A stretch of 64,000 bases of DNA from Streptomyces rishiriensis (GTDB lineage: Bacteria > Actinomycetota > Actinomycetes > Streptomycetales > Streptomycetaceae): positions 248,001 to 312,000 of the forward strand of contig NZ_BEWA01000003.1 of assembly GCF_003112535.1 (NCBI RefSeq), given 5' to 3'. Positions within the stretch are counted from its first letter, which is position 1. Each line of letters starts with the position of its first letter. Shown here in pieces: positions 46,189-56,766 of this stretch. The translations under genes and the position numbers were made by a program. The notes under the pieces are model-generated. The model was given only the letters and a program-made list of their open reading frames with translations, was not told the DNA's origin and did not search any database.

Positions 46189-48471
46189 TCAGGCCACCGC
46201 GCTCAGGGTGTCCGCGAGCCTGCGCCGGGCCGCGCGGGACGCCGGCAGGGTTGCGAGGGCGCAGCCGCCCAGCACCGCCGCGGCGGCGAACAGCGCCAGC
46301 AGGGCCGAGGACGGTCCCCGGGCGATCCCGGCGCCGATGCCGCTCGACCTGCCCTGGGCGTCGATCAGCCACTGTGCGAAAGGCGGGCCCACGGCGGTGG
46401 CGGCCAGGACCGCGGCCAGCACGGTGCAGCCGGTGGCCGTGACGGTGACCGCGGTGATCTGCCGGGGGGACAGGCCGATGGCCTTGAGGGCGAGCAGGTC
46501 CCGCTCGCCCTCGCGCACCGTGCCGCCGATCACGGTGAGCAGTTCGATCAGCCCGATCAGGGCGAGGACGGCGATCAGACCCGTGATCACCGCGCGCAGC
46601 GGCGAGAGCCCGTCGGCCGGGTTGGGCACGGTGTGCACGTCCAGATGGCCCTTCCCGGCGGCGGTCAGCCGACCGGCGACGTCCTGCGGGTCCGCGCCCG
46701 GGCGCAGCCGGAGCTGGTACAGGGTCGGGCCGAGGACGGGGTCGTTCTCCCGCAGGGTGTCCAGTGAGGTGGAGATGACCCGCCCGGCGTTCTCCGGTTC
46801 GATGCTGCGGCCCACGATGTGCAGGATCTGCGGCTGCTCGCCGACGGTCACCCGCACCCAGTCGCCCACCCGCGCGTCGAGCAGGTCGAGCAGGCCCTGT
46901 CCGGCCACCGCCTCGTCGCGGCCGTGTGGGCGGTCGCCCTCCGCCAGGGCGAACGGATACGGTTCCCGGCCGGTGCCCAGACCGCGCAGCGCGATGGTCG
47001 CGGTCTGGCCCGGGACCAGGGCCGCCACCTGGGCGCCGGGGTAGGCGGCGGCCACCTGCGGATCGCGCTCCAGCACGGCGAGGGTCTCCCGGCCGCTCAG
47101 GCCGGAGTCGGCGCGGACGCTGAGCGCGGCCGGGAGGCCCACCTGACCGGGGCTGCTGTGGAAGCGGTCGATGGTGGTCCAGGCGCTCATCGCGACCACG
47201 ATCAGCAGCAGCGGCAGCGTCAGCCGGGCCACCGTCGCCAGGGAGCGCGGGCGCCGCGAGAACGCCTTGTGCCAGCCGAGCACCAGCGCGGGCGGCAGCC
47301 GCAGCCCGAGCGCCCGGCGCGCCACGCCCGAGAGGGCCCCGCCCGCCGCGCCGACGGGCCGCGGCACCGGTACCGGCGGCACCCGCCCGGCGCGCCACGC
47401 GGCGAGGCCGGTCGTCGCGCCGATGAACAGGACCGCCCCCGCCGGCACCGCGATCAGCGCCACGGCGGCGGCGGGCAGCCCTTGCCACACGCCGATCGCG
47501 TCGCCGAAGCGCCCCGGGATCCGGCTGCCCAGCGCCTGGGTGAGCGCCGCCGCGGCCACGGCCCCCAGCAGCGCGTACGCGATGTGCTGCAACAGGAAGA
47601 CGCGGACCACCTGGCCCGGCGTGAACCCGATCGCCTTGAGGACGGAGATGTCCCGCAGGTGGCCGCGGATGCGGGTGGCGATCGCCCCGTGCACGGCGAG
47701 TCCGGCGGCGACCAGCGCGCCGAGCCCGAACAGGGCCAGCACCTGCCCGAGGAGGCGGTTGTCGCCCTGCGCCTCGGCCCGCGCCTGCTGCCAGGTCGAG
47801 ACCTCGCTGACGACGCCCGAGCCGAGCACGGTGACGGCGCGCTGGACGACGTAGTCCGTGTCGCCGGGATCCGACAGGCGCAGTCCGATCACTTCGCCTT
47901 GCGGGTCGGGCACGGCGGACGGCAGGGCCCAGACCAGCCCGGGCTGCTCGCCCGGCCGGTAACGCGGCTCGGCGCTGTCGGCGACGCCGAGGACGGTCAG
48001 CCTGCGCGCGGTGCCGGGCAGGCGGAGGGTGTCGCCGGGTTCGGCCAGCAGTGCGCGGGCGAGCCGGCTCTCCAGGACCACGCCGTCGGGGCTGGCGGGG
48101 TCCAGCCAGACGCCCGACGTCAGGAGCGGCCGGCCCACGGTGGGCCGCGCGGGCGTGCCGCGCAGTTCGACGGAGGCACGCGCGCCACGCGAGACGACGG
48201 TGGCGGAGGCGGTGGGGTAGGGACCGGCCACCGACTCGACGCCGTCCAGCCCGGCCACCTTCCGCACCTGAGCGGACGGGCCCGTGTGCAGGGACACGTG
48301 CGCGCCGTGCGTCTGCGCGAACACCCGCTGCCAGGGGTTGGTGGCGTAGCCGAACAGCGCCGTGGCCAGCAGCAGCGACACGACGATGCCGGCGGTGGCG
48401 AGGACGAGGAACAGCGCCTCGCCGCGGTGGGTGCGCAGATCGGAGTGCGCCCAGCGCAGAACGGCTCGCAC
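46189..48471 (-). CDS. FtsX-like ABC transporter permease
   Basis: 760 aa, MacB/FtsX-type permease with two FtsX repeats. N-terminal helix followed by a large extracellular domain (about 50-250), then three helices (LALFGLGALVAAGLAVHGAIA...), a second extracellular domain and a final three-helix bundle (VITGLIAVLALIGLIELLTVIGGTVREGERDLLALKAIGLSPRQI). Works with the ATPase encoded upstream; such pumps move lipoproteins, peptides or signal wall stress. GTG 48471 has AAGGGG 8-9 nt upstream. Last gene of padR-ATPase-permease. Confidence 0.88.
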   Translation of the reverse strand: MRAVLRWAHSDLRTHRGEALFLVLATAGIVVSLLLATALFGYATNPWQRVFAQTHGAHVSLHTGPSAQVRKVAGLDGVESVAGPYPTASATVVSRGARASVELRGTPARPTVGRPLLTSGVWLDPASPDGVVLESRLARALLAEPGDTLRLPGTARRLTVLGVADSAEPRYRPGEQPGLVWALPSAVPDPQGEVIGLRLSDPGDTDYVVQRAVTVLGSGVVSEVSTWQQARAEAQGDNRLLGQVLALFGLGALVAAGLAVHGAIATRIRGHLRDISVLKAIGFTPGQVVRVFLLQHIAYALLGAVAAAALTQALGSRIPGRFGDAIGVWQGLPAAAVALIAVPAGAVLFIGATTGLAAWRAGRVPPVPVPRPVGAAGGALSGVARRALGLRLPPALVLGWHKAFSRRPRSLATVARLTLPLLLIVVAMSAWTTIDRFHSSPGQVGLPAALSVRADSGLSGRETLAVLERDPQVAAAYPGAQVAALVPGQTATIALRGLGTGREPYPFALAEGDRPHGRDEAVAGQGLLDLLDARVGDWVRVTVGEQPQILHIVGRSIEPENAGRVISTSLDTLRENDPVLGPTLYQLRLRPGADPQDVAGRLTAAGKGHLDVHTVPNPADGLSPLRAVITGLIAVLALIGLIELLTVIGGTVREGERDLLALKAIGLSPRQITAVTVTATGCTVLAAVLAATAVGPPFAQWLIDAQGRSSGIGAGIARGPSSALLALFAAAAVLGGCALATLPASRAARRRLADTLSAVA

Positions 48472-48524
48472 CGGCTCAGCCCCTTCTCTCGCGTCTCGCC
48501 GCGCCGCGGTCGTCCACCCGCATG

Positions 48525-49274
48525 TCAGTCCCTGAGCTCCAGCACGCCGGACGTCCCTGTCCCGCGCGGGGGCACGCCGTCCAGTACCGCGTCGTCGGCG
48601 ATCCGTCCGTCGAAGAAGCTGATCACCCGGTCGGCGGCGCTGGCCAGCCGGGCGTCGTGCGTGACCAGGACGATCGTCTGGCCGCGCAGATGGAAGCGGG
48701 TCAGCAGCCGCATCACCTCACGGGTGCCCTTGCTGTCCAGACTGCCCGCGGGCTCGTCGGCCAGCAGCAGAGGCGGATGGTTGACCAGGGCCCGGGCCAG
48801 CGCGACCCGCTGCTGCTCACCGCCGGACAGCTCGCCGGGCATGCTCCGCTCCTTGCCCGTCAGCCCGAGCTCGGCCAGCAGCTCCTCCCGCTCGGCACGC
48901 GCGTGCCGGGGGGAGACCCCGGCGAGCAGGGCGGGAAGCTCCACGTTGTCGGCGACCGACAGGTTGGACACCAGATTGAAGAACTGGAAGACGATGCCGA
49001 TGCGCTTCCTGCGTTCGACCGCCCAGCGCGCCTCGCTGTAGGCGTCGGTGCACTCGCCGTCCAGCCAGAGGCTGCCGCTGTCCGGCCGTTGCAGACCGCC
49101 CAGCAGGTGCAGCAGCGTGGACTTCCCGGCGCCGGACGGACCGGTGATCGCCACGAACTCGCCCCGCCGCACGCGCAGGTCGACCCCGCGCACGGCATGC
49201 GCCGGGGCGCCTTCGCCGTGGTGCGTCCTGACCAGTCGTTCGGCGCGCAGCACCGGAGCGGGACTGTCGCTCAC
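48525..49274 (-). CDS. ABC transporter ATP-binding protein (LolD/MacB type)
   Basis: 249 aa. Walker A GPSGAGKS, Q-loop FQFFNLVSNLSVADNVELP, signature LSGGEQQRVALARAL, Walker B LLLADEPAGSLDS, switch THDARLA. The SLDS-type sequence is characteristic of the LolD/MacB/FtsE group that pairs with FtsX-like permeases. The start GTG 49274 overlaps the padR stop (GTGA). Partner permease is 53 nt downstream. Confidence 0.92.
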   Translation of the reverse strand: MSDSPAPVLRAERLVRTHHGEGAPAHAVRGVDLRVRRGEFVAITGPSGAGKSTLLHLLGGLQRPDSGSLWLDGECTDAYSEARWAVERRKRIGIVFQFFNLVSNLSVADNVELPALLAGVSPRHARAEREELLAELGLTGKERSMPGELSGGEQQRVALARALVNHPPLLLADEPAGSLDSKGTREVMRLLTRFHLRGQTIVLVTHDARLASAADRVISFFDGRIADDAVLDGVPPRGTGTSGVLELRD

Positions 49275-49786
49275 TGCGGCTCCTCCAGCTCTTCCTGGCA
49301 CCGTTCCAGCCAGTCGAGGTCGGCCTGCAGGTGCAGCATCGCGCCCTCGATCAGGAGGTGCGCGACGCGGTTGTCGCGGTTCTCGGCAGCGGCCAGTTTC
49401 GAGAGGTTGCGCATGGTCGTGAGGTACTGGCGCCGTTGCCTGTTGATGAGGGCGATCTGGTCGGCGAGACCGGTCTGCGGAGCGAGGGCCAGCTTCATGA
49501 AGAACTCGTCGCGCACCCGCGGTTCGTCCGCCGTCTCCTCGTACCAGGCGCGCAGCTCGTCCCGCCCGGCGTCGGTGAGGTGGTAGATCTTCTTGTTGGG
49601 CCGGCTCGACTGTTCGACCTCTTCGCCCTCGATCAGCCCCGTCTTCTCGAGGCGGCCGAGGGTCACATAGATCTGGCCGACGTTCGGCTGAGGGTACGCG
49701 GACCCCAGCAGTTGCTCAAGGTCCTGTTTGAGCTCGTAACCATGGGCCGGGCCGCGCGCGAGGAGAGCCAGGAGGGGCAGGCGCAC
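49271..49786 (-). CDS. PadR-family transcriptional regulator
   Basis: 171 aa. N-terminal winged helix RLPLLALLARGPAHGYELKQDLEQLLGS...NVGQIYVTLGRLEKTGLIE, then the PadR C-terminal helical dimerisation part (DEFFMKLALAPQTGLADQIALINRQRRQYL). GTG 49786 with AGGAGG about 9 nt upstream. Leads an operon with the ABC/FtsX pump, typical for PadR repressors that control their own exporter. A palindrome in the shared promoter region (49837-49851) is its likely operator. Confidence 0.9.
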   Translation of the reverse strand: MRLPLLALLARGPAHGYELKQDLEQLLGSAYPQPNVGQIYVTLGRLEKTGLIEGEEVEQSSRPNKKIYHLTDAGRDELRAWYEETADEPRVRDEFFMKLALAPQTGLADQIALINRQRRQYLTTMRNLSKLAAAENRDNRVAHLLIEGAMLHLQADLDWLERCQEELEEPQ

Positions 49787-49836
49787 TCGTGCTGTCCTCC
49801 TAGTCTGCGAATGTGCTCCAGACCCTAGTATCGCCC

Positions 49837-49851
49837 ATACCTAACAGGTAT
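49837..49851. promoter_or_regulatory. Operator candidate between padR and the binding-protein gene
   Basis: ATACCT-AAC-AGGTAT, 6-bp arms. Contains TACCTAACAGG, close to the TACCTAACATG sites at 51235-51245 (reverse) and 51350-51360. It lies in the shared divergent promoter region; a TAGGGT -10-like box for padR and TATACA for the plus-strand gene are close by. Confidence 0.55.
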
Positions 49852-49906
49852 ACATGGCCCCTGAGGAGGGCGAGGGCGCCCGGCGCCGGTGTACAGGGAG
49901 GAACCT

Positions 49907-51178
49907 ATGCGGTGGATGCACGCCGCCGGTAGGGGCCTCCTCGTGCTGGCAGTGGTCCTGACCGGTCACGCCGCCTCCGGCGCGCACGCCGACGACGGCA
50001 CGTCGGGCGACCGCGGCCCGCTCACCCTGGCCACCGCCGGAGACCTCACCGGCTACCTCGGCCCCCTGCTCCAGGGATGGAACCGCACCCATCCCGGCGA
50101 GAAGGTCACCCTCGTGGAGCTGCCGGACTCCGCGGACGAGACCCACGCGCAGATGGCCACGGACCTGCGCGGCGGCGACCGCAGCCGGTTCGACGTCCTC
50201 AACATCGACGTCAGCTGGACCTCGGAGTTCGCCGCCGCGGGCTGGATCCGTCCGCTCCCGCGCGACCGCTTCCCGTTGAAGGCGTTCCTGCGGCCGGTCG
50301 TCGACACCGCGACCTACGACGGACGGCTCTACGCCGTCCCGTACGTGACCAACGCCGGCCTGCTCCTCTACCGCAAGGACGTCCTCGCCGCGGAGGGGGT
50401 CCCGCCGCCGCGCACCTGGGCCGAGCTGGAACGCGACGCGAAGACCATCGCCCAAAGACACGGGCTCGACGGCTACGCGGGCCAGTTCCTGCCCTACGAG
50501 GGCCTGACCGTCAACGCGGCCGAGGCCGTCTACTCGGCGGGCGGCTCGATCCTCGGCGACGAGGGCGCCCGGGTCACCGTGAACTCGGCGGCCGCCCGCG
50601 AGGGCATCGGCTTCCTCGCCCGTGGTGTGCGCGAGGGCTGGATACCGCGGCAGGCGCTCACGTACAAGGAGGAGGAGTCCAAGCAGGCCTTCCGGGACGG
50701 ACGCCTGCTCTTCCTGCGCAACTGGCCCTACGCCTACGCCGTCGCGTCGGCTCCGGGCTCCCCGGTCGCCGGGAAGATCGGCGCGGTGCCGCTGCCCGGT
50801 CCGGACGGGCCGGGCCGGAGCGTCCTCGGGGGCTCCGACCTGGCCGTCAGCACCCATGCGCGCCACCCCGACTCGGCCGCGCGGCTGATCGCCTACCTGA
50901 CCAGCGAGCCCGTCCAGCGCCAGGTCCTGGTGCGCGGCGCGCTGCCGCCCGTGCGCGCCGCGCTCTACGACGACCCCGCGCTGGTGCGCAAGTTCCCGTA
51001 TCTGCCGACCCTGCGCGAGAGCGTGCTTCGGGCCGCGCCGCGCCCCAAGAGCCCGCGGTACGACCAGGTCAGCCTGGTCGTGCAGGCGGTCGTGCGCGAT
51101 GCGATGACCGGGCACGAGACGCCCGAGGACGCGGTGCGGCGGCTCGCGCGGGAGCTCGCGGCCGTCTCGGACCGCTAG
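49907..51178 (+). CDS. Extracellular sugar ABC substrate-binding protein
   Basis: 423 aa, SBP family 1. Signal peptide MRWMHAAGRGLLVLAVVLTGHAASGAHA with likely cut before DDG; no lipobox cysteine is seen, unusual for a Gram-positive binding protein, so anchoring is unclear. Mature part: VLNIDVSWTSEFAAAGWIRPL, AVPYVTNAGLLLYRKDVL and FLRNWPYAYAV are typical of trehalose/maltose-type binders. ATG 49907 with GGGAGG at 4-5 nt. It is the first of two binding-protein genes around the GH13 gene. Confidence 0.85.
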   Translation: MRWMHAAGRGLLVLAVVLTGHAASGAHADDGTSGDRGPLTLATAGDLTGYLGPLLQGWNRTHPGEKVTLVELPDSADETHAQMATDLRGGDRSRFDVLNIDVSWTSEFAAAGWIRPLPRDRFPLKAFLRPVVDTATYDGRLYAVPYVTNAGLLLYRKDVLAAEGVPPPRTWAELERDAKTIAQRHGLDGYAGQFLPYEGLTVNAAEAVYSAGGSILGDEGARVTVNSAAAREGIGFLARGVREGWIPRQALTYKEEESKQAFRDGRLLFLRNWPYAYAVASAPGSPVAGKIGAVPLPGPDGPGRSVLGGSDLAVSTHARHPDSAARLIAYLTSEPVQRQVLVRGALPPVRAALYDDPALVRKFPYLPTLRESVLRAAPRPKSPRYDQVSLVVQAVVRDAMTGHETPEDAVRRLARELAAVSDR

Positions 51179-51231
51179 CGCGGCACGGCGGAGCCGGGCC
51201 GGGGGGCTGGGTGCGGCATCGCCCCCTCTAG

Positions 51232-51246
51232 TTACATGTTAGGTAA
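51232..51246. promoter_or_regulatory. Operator candidate, second site
   Basis: TTACATGTTAGGTAA; reverse strand reads TTACCTAACATGTAA. Shares TACCTAACATG with the site at 51350. Confidence 0.5.
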
Positions 51247-51277
51247 TGCCCAGGCTTCACTGTGCCTCGCGATGCCC

Positions 51278-51297
51278 AGACAAGTCCGTACATGTCT
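51278..51297. promoter_or_regulatory. Imperfect palindrome upstream of the GH13 gene
   Basis: AGACAAGT-CCGT-ACATGTCT, seven of eight arm positions pair. Lies between the two TACCTAACATG sites. Confidence 0.4.
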
Positions 51298-51328
51298 CCC
51301 CAACTTCCCAGTAGCTTGCGTCTTCTCA

Positions 51329-51360
51329 TTGACACCCTCGCGACACCTCTACCTAACATG
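51329..51360 (+). promoter_or_regulatory. Promoter of the GH13/uptake operon with overlapping operator
   Basis: TTGACA at 51329-51334 is a perfect -35 box; TAACAT at 51354-51359 (19-nt spacing) may be the -10. The motif TACCTAACATG (51350-51360) overlaps it, so a bound protein would block transcription. Confidence 0.5.
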
Positions 51361-51401
51361 CATGCATAACCGCAGGGCTTTCACAGAGACGGGTCAATGG
51401 G

Positions 51402-53023
<1,622 letters not shown>

Positions 53024-53024
<1 letters not shown>

Positions 53025-53079
53025 CCGCCCCCGGGCCACCCGACCGCCCCCGGGCCACCCGACCGCCCCGGGCCGACTG
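53024..53079. repeat. 19-bp tandem repeats after the GH13 gene
   Basis: ACCGCCCCCGGGCCACCCG at 53024-53042 and 53043-53061, with a degenerate third copy to 53079. The first copy overlaps the stop codon. Confidence 0.75.
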
Positions 53080-53156
53080 ACCGACCCCCGTCCACCCGAT
53101 ACCCCCGACCGACCTGAACGCCCGCTGTTCTCCGCCCCCTTGAAGGGACATCGACG

Positions 53157-54485
53157 ATGATGCGACGACCCACCACCCTGCTCACCGGCTGCACCGCCCT
53201 GGTCCTCGCGCTCGGCGCCGCCGCCTGCGGCGGCGGCGACCCGGTCGCGGCCGGCGGCGGCGACCACGCGCTCGGCGGCCAGACCGTCACCGTGGCCGGC
53301 GTCTGGTCCGGCAGCGAGCAGAAGAACTTCCAGAAGGTGCTGGACGCGTTCAGCGAGAAGACCGGCGCCAAGACGCAGTTCGTGTCCACCGGCGACAACG
53401 TCTCCACCGTCGTCGGCAGCAAGATCGAGGGCGGCAACGCCCCCGACGTGGTGATGGTCCCCCAGGTCGGCGTGTTGCAGCAGTTCGCGAAGAGCGGCTG
53501 GCTCAAGCCGCTGTCCCCGACCGTCCGCAAGGCCGTCGACGGCGACTACGCGAGCGTGTGGAAGAACTACGGCAGCGTCGACGGCAGCCTCTACGGCCTC
53601 TACTTCAAGGCCGCCCACAAGTCGACCGTCTGGTACAGCCCGGACGCCCTCGCCCAGGCCGGCGTCAAGCCGCCGGCCACCTACGACGCCCTGCTGAAGG
53701 CCGGGCACACCGTCTCCGACTCCGGTCTCGCCGCCTTCTCCGTGGCCGGCCAGGACGGCTGGACGCTCACCGACTGGTTCGAGAACGTCTACCTCTCCCA
53801 GGCCGGACCCGAGAAGTACGACGCCCTCGCCGCCCACAAGCTGCCGTGGACCGACGCGTCGGTGGTCCGGGCGCTCGGCACGCTCGGCCAGCTCTTCAAG
53901 GACAAGCAGCTCATAGCGGGCGGCCGGAACGGGGCGCTCAGCACCGACTTCCCGGGCTCGGTGGAGAAGGTGTTCGGACCGAAGCCGGAGGCGGGCATGG
54001 TCTACGAGGGCGACTTCGTCGCCGGGGTCGCCAAGGACCAGTTCGGCAGGGCCATCGGCCAGGACGCGAACTTCTTCCCCTTCCCCGCGGTCGACGGCGG
54101 CAAGGCCCCGGTGGTCAGCGGCGGCGACGCGGCCGTCGTCCTCAAGGACGGCAAGAACACCAAGGCCGGCATGGCGCTCCTGGAGTACCTGGCGACGCCC
54201 GAGGCCGCGGCCGTGTGGGCGAAGGCCGGCGGCTTCCTGTCCCCGAACAAGGCGCTCGACCTCGCCTCGTACGGCGACGACGTCACCCGGGCGACCGCCA
54301 GGTCCCTCGTGGGCGCCGGGGACTCGGTCCGCTTCGACATGTCCGACCAGGCGCCGGCGGCCTTCGGCGGCACCAAGGGCGCGGGCGAGTGGAAGCTGCT
54401 GCAGGACTTCCTGCGCGACCCCTCGGACCCGAAGGGCACCGCGGCACGGCTCGAGGCCGCGGCCGCCAAGGCCTACAAGGGCTGA
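53157..54485 (+). CDS. Sugar ABC substrate-binding lipoprotein
   Basis: 442 aa, SBP family 1. Type II signal peptide with lipobox AAAC and Cys24; then TVTVAGVWSGSEQKNFQKVLDAFSEKTGAKTQF, the standard opening of sugar binders; GGNAPDVVMVPQVGVLQQFAKSGWLKPL and SVWKNYGSVDGSLYGLYFKAAHKSTVWYSPDAL follow. ATG 53157. Its permeases follow directly, so it is the main receptor of this importer; alpha-glucoside substrate inferred from the GH13 neighbour. Confidence 0.92.
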   Translation: MMRRPTTLLTGCTALVLALGAAACGGGDPVAAGGGDHALGGQTVTVAGVWSGSEQKNFQKVLDAFSEKTGAKTQFVSTGDNVSTVVGSKIEGGNAPDVVMVPQVGVLQQFAKSGWLKPLSPTVRKAVDGDYASVWKNYGSVDGSLYGLYFKAAHKSTVWYSPDALAQAGVKPPATYDALLKAGHTVSDSGLAAFSVAGQDGWTLTDWFENVYLSQAGPEKYDALAAHKLPWTDASVVRALGTLGQLFKDKQLIAGGRNGALSTDFPGSVEKVFGPKPEAGMVYEGDFVAGVAKDQFGRAIGQDANFFPFPAVDGGKAPVVSGGDAAVVLKDGKNTKAGMALLEYLATPEAAAVWAKAGGFLSPNKALDLASYGDDVTRATARSLVGAGDSVRFDMSDQAPAAFGGTKGAGEWKLLQDFLRDPSDPKGTAARLEAAAAKAYKG

Positions 54486-54490
54486 CGGCC

Positions 54491-55849
54491 ATGACCGCGA
54501 CCCTGGTGAAAGAGGCGGGCCCCTCTCCCGCCCGCGCCGCCGCCCGCGACCGGCGCCCCCGCCGGCGCGGCCGGATCATCGCCCTGCTGTTCGCCTTCCC
54601 GGCGCTGCTCCTGCTCGGCGCGCTCGTCGTCTACCCCGTGCTGTTCTCCATCGGCCGCAGCTTCTTCGACGCGTCCGGCACCCGCTTCGTGGGCGGCGAG
54701 AACTACACCGAGATGTTCCGCGACCCGGCCACCCTCAAGGCCGTGCGCAACACGGCCGTCTGGGTCGTCGTGGCGCCGGCCCTGCTCACCGGTCTCGGCC
54801 TGGTCCTCGCCGTCCTGGTGGAGAAGGTCCGCTGGGCGACGGCCTTCAAACTGCTGCTGTTCATGCCGATGGCGGTGTCCTTCCTCGCCGCGGGCATCAT
54901 CTTCCGGCTGGCGTACGACGAGGATCCGGACAAGGGCGTTCTGAACGCCGCCGTCGTCTCGGTCCACGACGCCTTCCAGGGCACGTCGCCCTACCCCGAG
55001 GGCCGGGCCCGCGAGGGCGGGACGCTGACCAGGGACGCGGACGGCTCCTACCGGACGCGCGCGAGCGCGGCGCCGGGAGACTCGGTGGCCCTCCCCCTGG
55101 TCGGCGTCCCGCCGAAGGACCTGCCCGCGGACGCCCGGGCCGCCCACCCGGCCGCCGCCCGCAGGGCCGTGCCCGGCGAGCTGCGCGGCGTCGTCTACCT
55201 GGACTTCACCCCCGGCGGGGGAGGAGAGCAGGGCAGGGTCGACCCACGCGAGAGCGGGCTGCCGCGGACGAAGGTCGAGGCGGTGCGCGACGGCCGGACG
55301 GTGGCGAGCACCACGACGGCCGCGGACGGCTCCTTCTCCTTCTCCGGGCTGACCGCGGGCTCTTACACGCTGACGCTGCCCGCGTCGAACTTCGCCCAGC
55401 CTTACGACGGCGTCTCCTGGCTCGGTCCCGCGCTCGTCACCCCGGCGATCATCGGGGCGTACCTGTGGATCTGGACCGGCTTCGCGATGGTGCTCATCGG
55501 CGCGGGGCTCGCGGCACTGCCCCGCGACGCGCTCGAAGCGGCGCGCATGGACGGGGCGAACGAGTGGCAGATCTTCCGGCGGATCACCGTCCCCCTGCTG
55601 GCGCCCGTCCTGACCGTCGTCTTCGTGACGCTGGTGATCAACGTGCTGAAGGTGTTCGACCTCGTCTACATCATCGCCCCGGGCCCGGTGCAGGAGGACG
55701 CGACCGTCCTCGCCACGCAGATGTGGCTGGTGTCGTTCGGCGGCGGCAACAACCAGGGACTGGGCAGCGCCCTCGGCGTCCTGCTGCTGCTCCTGGTGGT
55801 CCCGGCCATGGTCTTCAACGTCCGTCGTTTCCGAAGGAGTCAGCGATGA
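54491..55849 (+). CDS. Sugar ABC permease with an inserted carboxypeptidase-regulatory-like domain
   Basis: 452 aa, longer than the usual 290-310 of MalF-type permeases. Helices at both ends are normal, and the EAA loop is EAARMDGANEWQIFRRITVPLLAPVL. The extra length is an insert at about residues 145-300 in the extracytoplasmic loop, ending in a Cna-B/carboxypeptidase-regulatory-like strand set (TKVEAVRDGRTVASTTTAADGSFSFSGLTAGSYTLTLP). It may dock the binding protein or wall. ATG 54491, 5 nt after the previous stop. Confidence 0.88.
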   Translation: MTATLVKEAGPSPARAAARDRRPRRRGRIIALLFAFPALLLLGALVVYPVLFSIGRSFFDASGTRFVGGENYTEMFRDPATLKAVRNTAVWVVVAPALLTGLGLVLAVLVEKVRWATAFKLLLFMPMAVSFLAAGIIFRLAYDEDPDKGVLNAAVVSVHDAFQGTSPYPEGRAREGGTLTRDADGSYRTRASAAPGDSVALPLVGVPPKDLPADARAAHPAAARRAVPGELRGVVYLDFTPGGGGEQGRVDPRESGLPRTKVEAVRDGRTVASTTTAADGSFSFSGLTAGSYTLTLPASNFAQPYDGVSWLGPALVTPAIIGAYLWIWTGFAMVLIGAGLAALPRDALEAARMDGANEWQIFRRITVPLLAPVLTVVFVTLVINVLKVFDLVYIIAPGPVQEDATVLATQMWLVSFGGGNNQGLGSALGVLLLLLVVPAMVFNVRRFRRSQR

Positions 55850-56685
55850 ACGCGGTACGGCGCGGTCTGGGCAACGGTGTCGTGCAGGTCCTCCTCGTGC
55901 TGGTGGGCCTGATCTGGGTGACGCCGCTGGCGGGGCTGTTCCTGTCCTCGCTGCGGTCCGCCCAGGACACCGCGAAGGGCGGCTGGTGGACGGTGTTCGC
56001 CGCCCCCGGGCAGCTGTCCTTCGACAACTACTCGGCGCTGCTGGCGAACTCGGGGATGACCCAGGCCTTCTGGAACACGGTGCTGATCTCGGTGCCGACG
56101 ACCGTCCTGGTCGTGGTGCTCGCTGCCCTGGCCGGATACGCGTTCGCGTGGCTGGACTTCCCGGGCCGGGACGCCGTCTTCCTCGGCGTGGTGGCGCTGC
56201 TGGTGGTGCCCGTGCAGATCGGGCTGCTGCCGGTGGCCAGACTCTTCGGGCAGCTGGGCCTGTTCGGCACGATTCCCGGCGTGGTGCTGTTCCACGTGGC
56301 CTACGGGCTGCCGTTCGCGGTGTTCCTGCTGCGCGACTACTTCGCCGAGATGCCGAAGGAGATGCTGGAGGCGGCCCGGATGGACGGCGGCAGCGAATGG
56401 CGGATCTTCACCCGGCTGGTGCTGCCGGTGGGCCGGCCCGCTCTCGCGAGCCTCGCCATCTTCCAGTTCCTGTGGGTGTGGAACGACATGCTCGTGGCCC
56501 TGCTCTTCGCCGACAGCTCCGCACAGCCCCTGACCGTCGCCCTGCAGTCCCAGGTACGGCAGTTCGGCAGCAACATCGACGTACTGGCCCCCGGCGCGTT
56601 CCTGTCCCTGATCGTCCCGGTGGCCGTGTTCTTCGCCTTCCAACGGCACTTCGTGCAGGGGGTGATGGCGGGTTCGGTCAAGTAG
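55846..56685 (+). CDS. Sugar ABC permease (MalG type)
   Basis: 279 aa, six helices, EAA loop EAARMDGGSEWRIFTRLVLPVGRPALAS. Partner of the preceding permease; start ATG 55846 overlaps its stop (ATGA). No ATPase gene follows; in Streptomyces such importers commonly share the MsiK ATPase encoded elsewhere. Confidence 0.93.
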   Translation: MNAVRRGLGNGVVQVLLVLVGLIWVTPLAGLFLSSLRSAQDTAKGGWWTVFAAPGQLSFDNYSALLANSGMTQAFWNTVLISVPTTVLVVVLAALAGYAFAWLDFPGRDAVFLGVVALLVVPVQIGLLPVARLFGQLGLFGTIPGVVLFHVAYGLPFAVFLLRDYFAEMPKEMLEAARMDGGSEWRIFTRLVLPVGRPALASLAIFQFLWVWNDMLVALLFADSSAQPLTVALQSQVRQFGSNIDVLAPGAFLSLIVPVAVFFAFQRHFVQGVMAGSVK

Positions 56686-56730
56686 CCCCGCCCGACCGGG
56701 AGTTCCACCCCGGAACACGGGCGCCGGCGT

Positions 56731-56761
56731 GGGCGGCGGGGGTGGGACACCCCCGCCGCCC
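56731..56761. terminator. Bidirectional terminator between permease and pgl
   Basis: Perfect 14-bp stem GGGCGGCGGGGGTG / CACCCCCGCCGCCC with a GGA loop, between convergent genes. Confidence 0.75.
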
Positions 56762-56766
56762 CTCGC

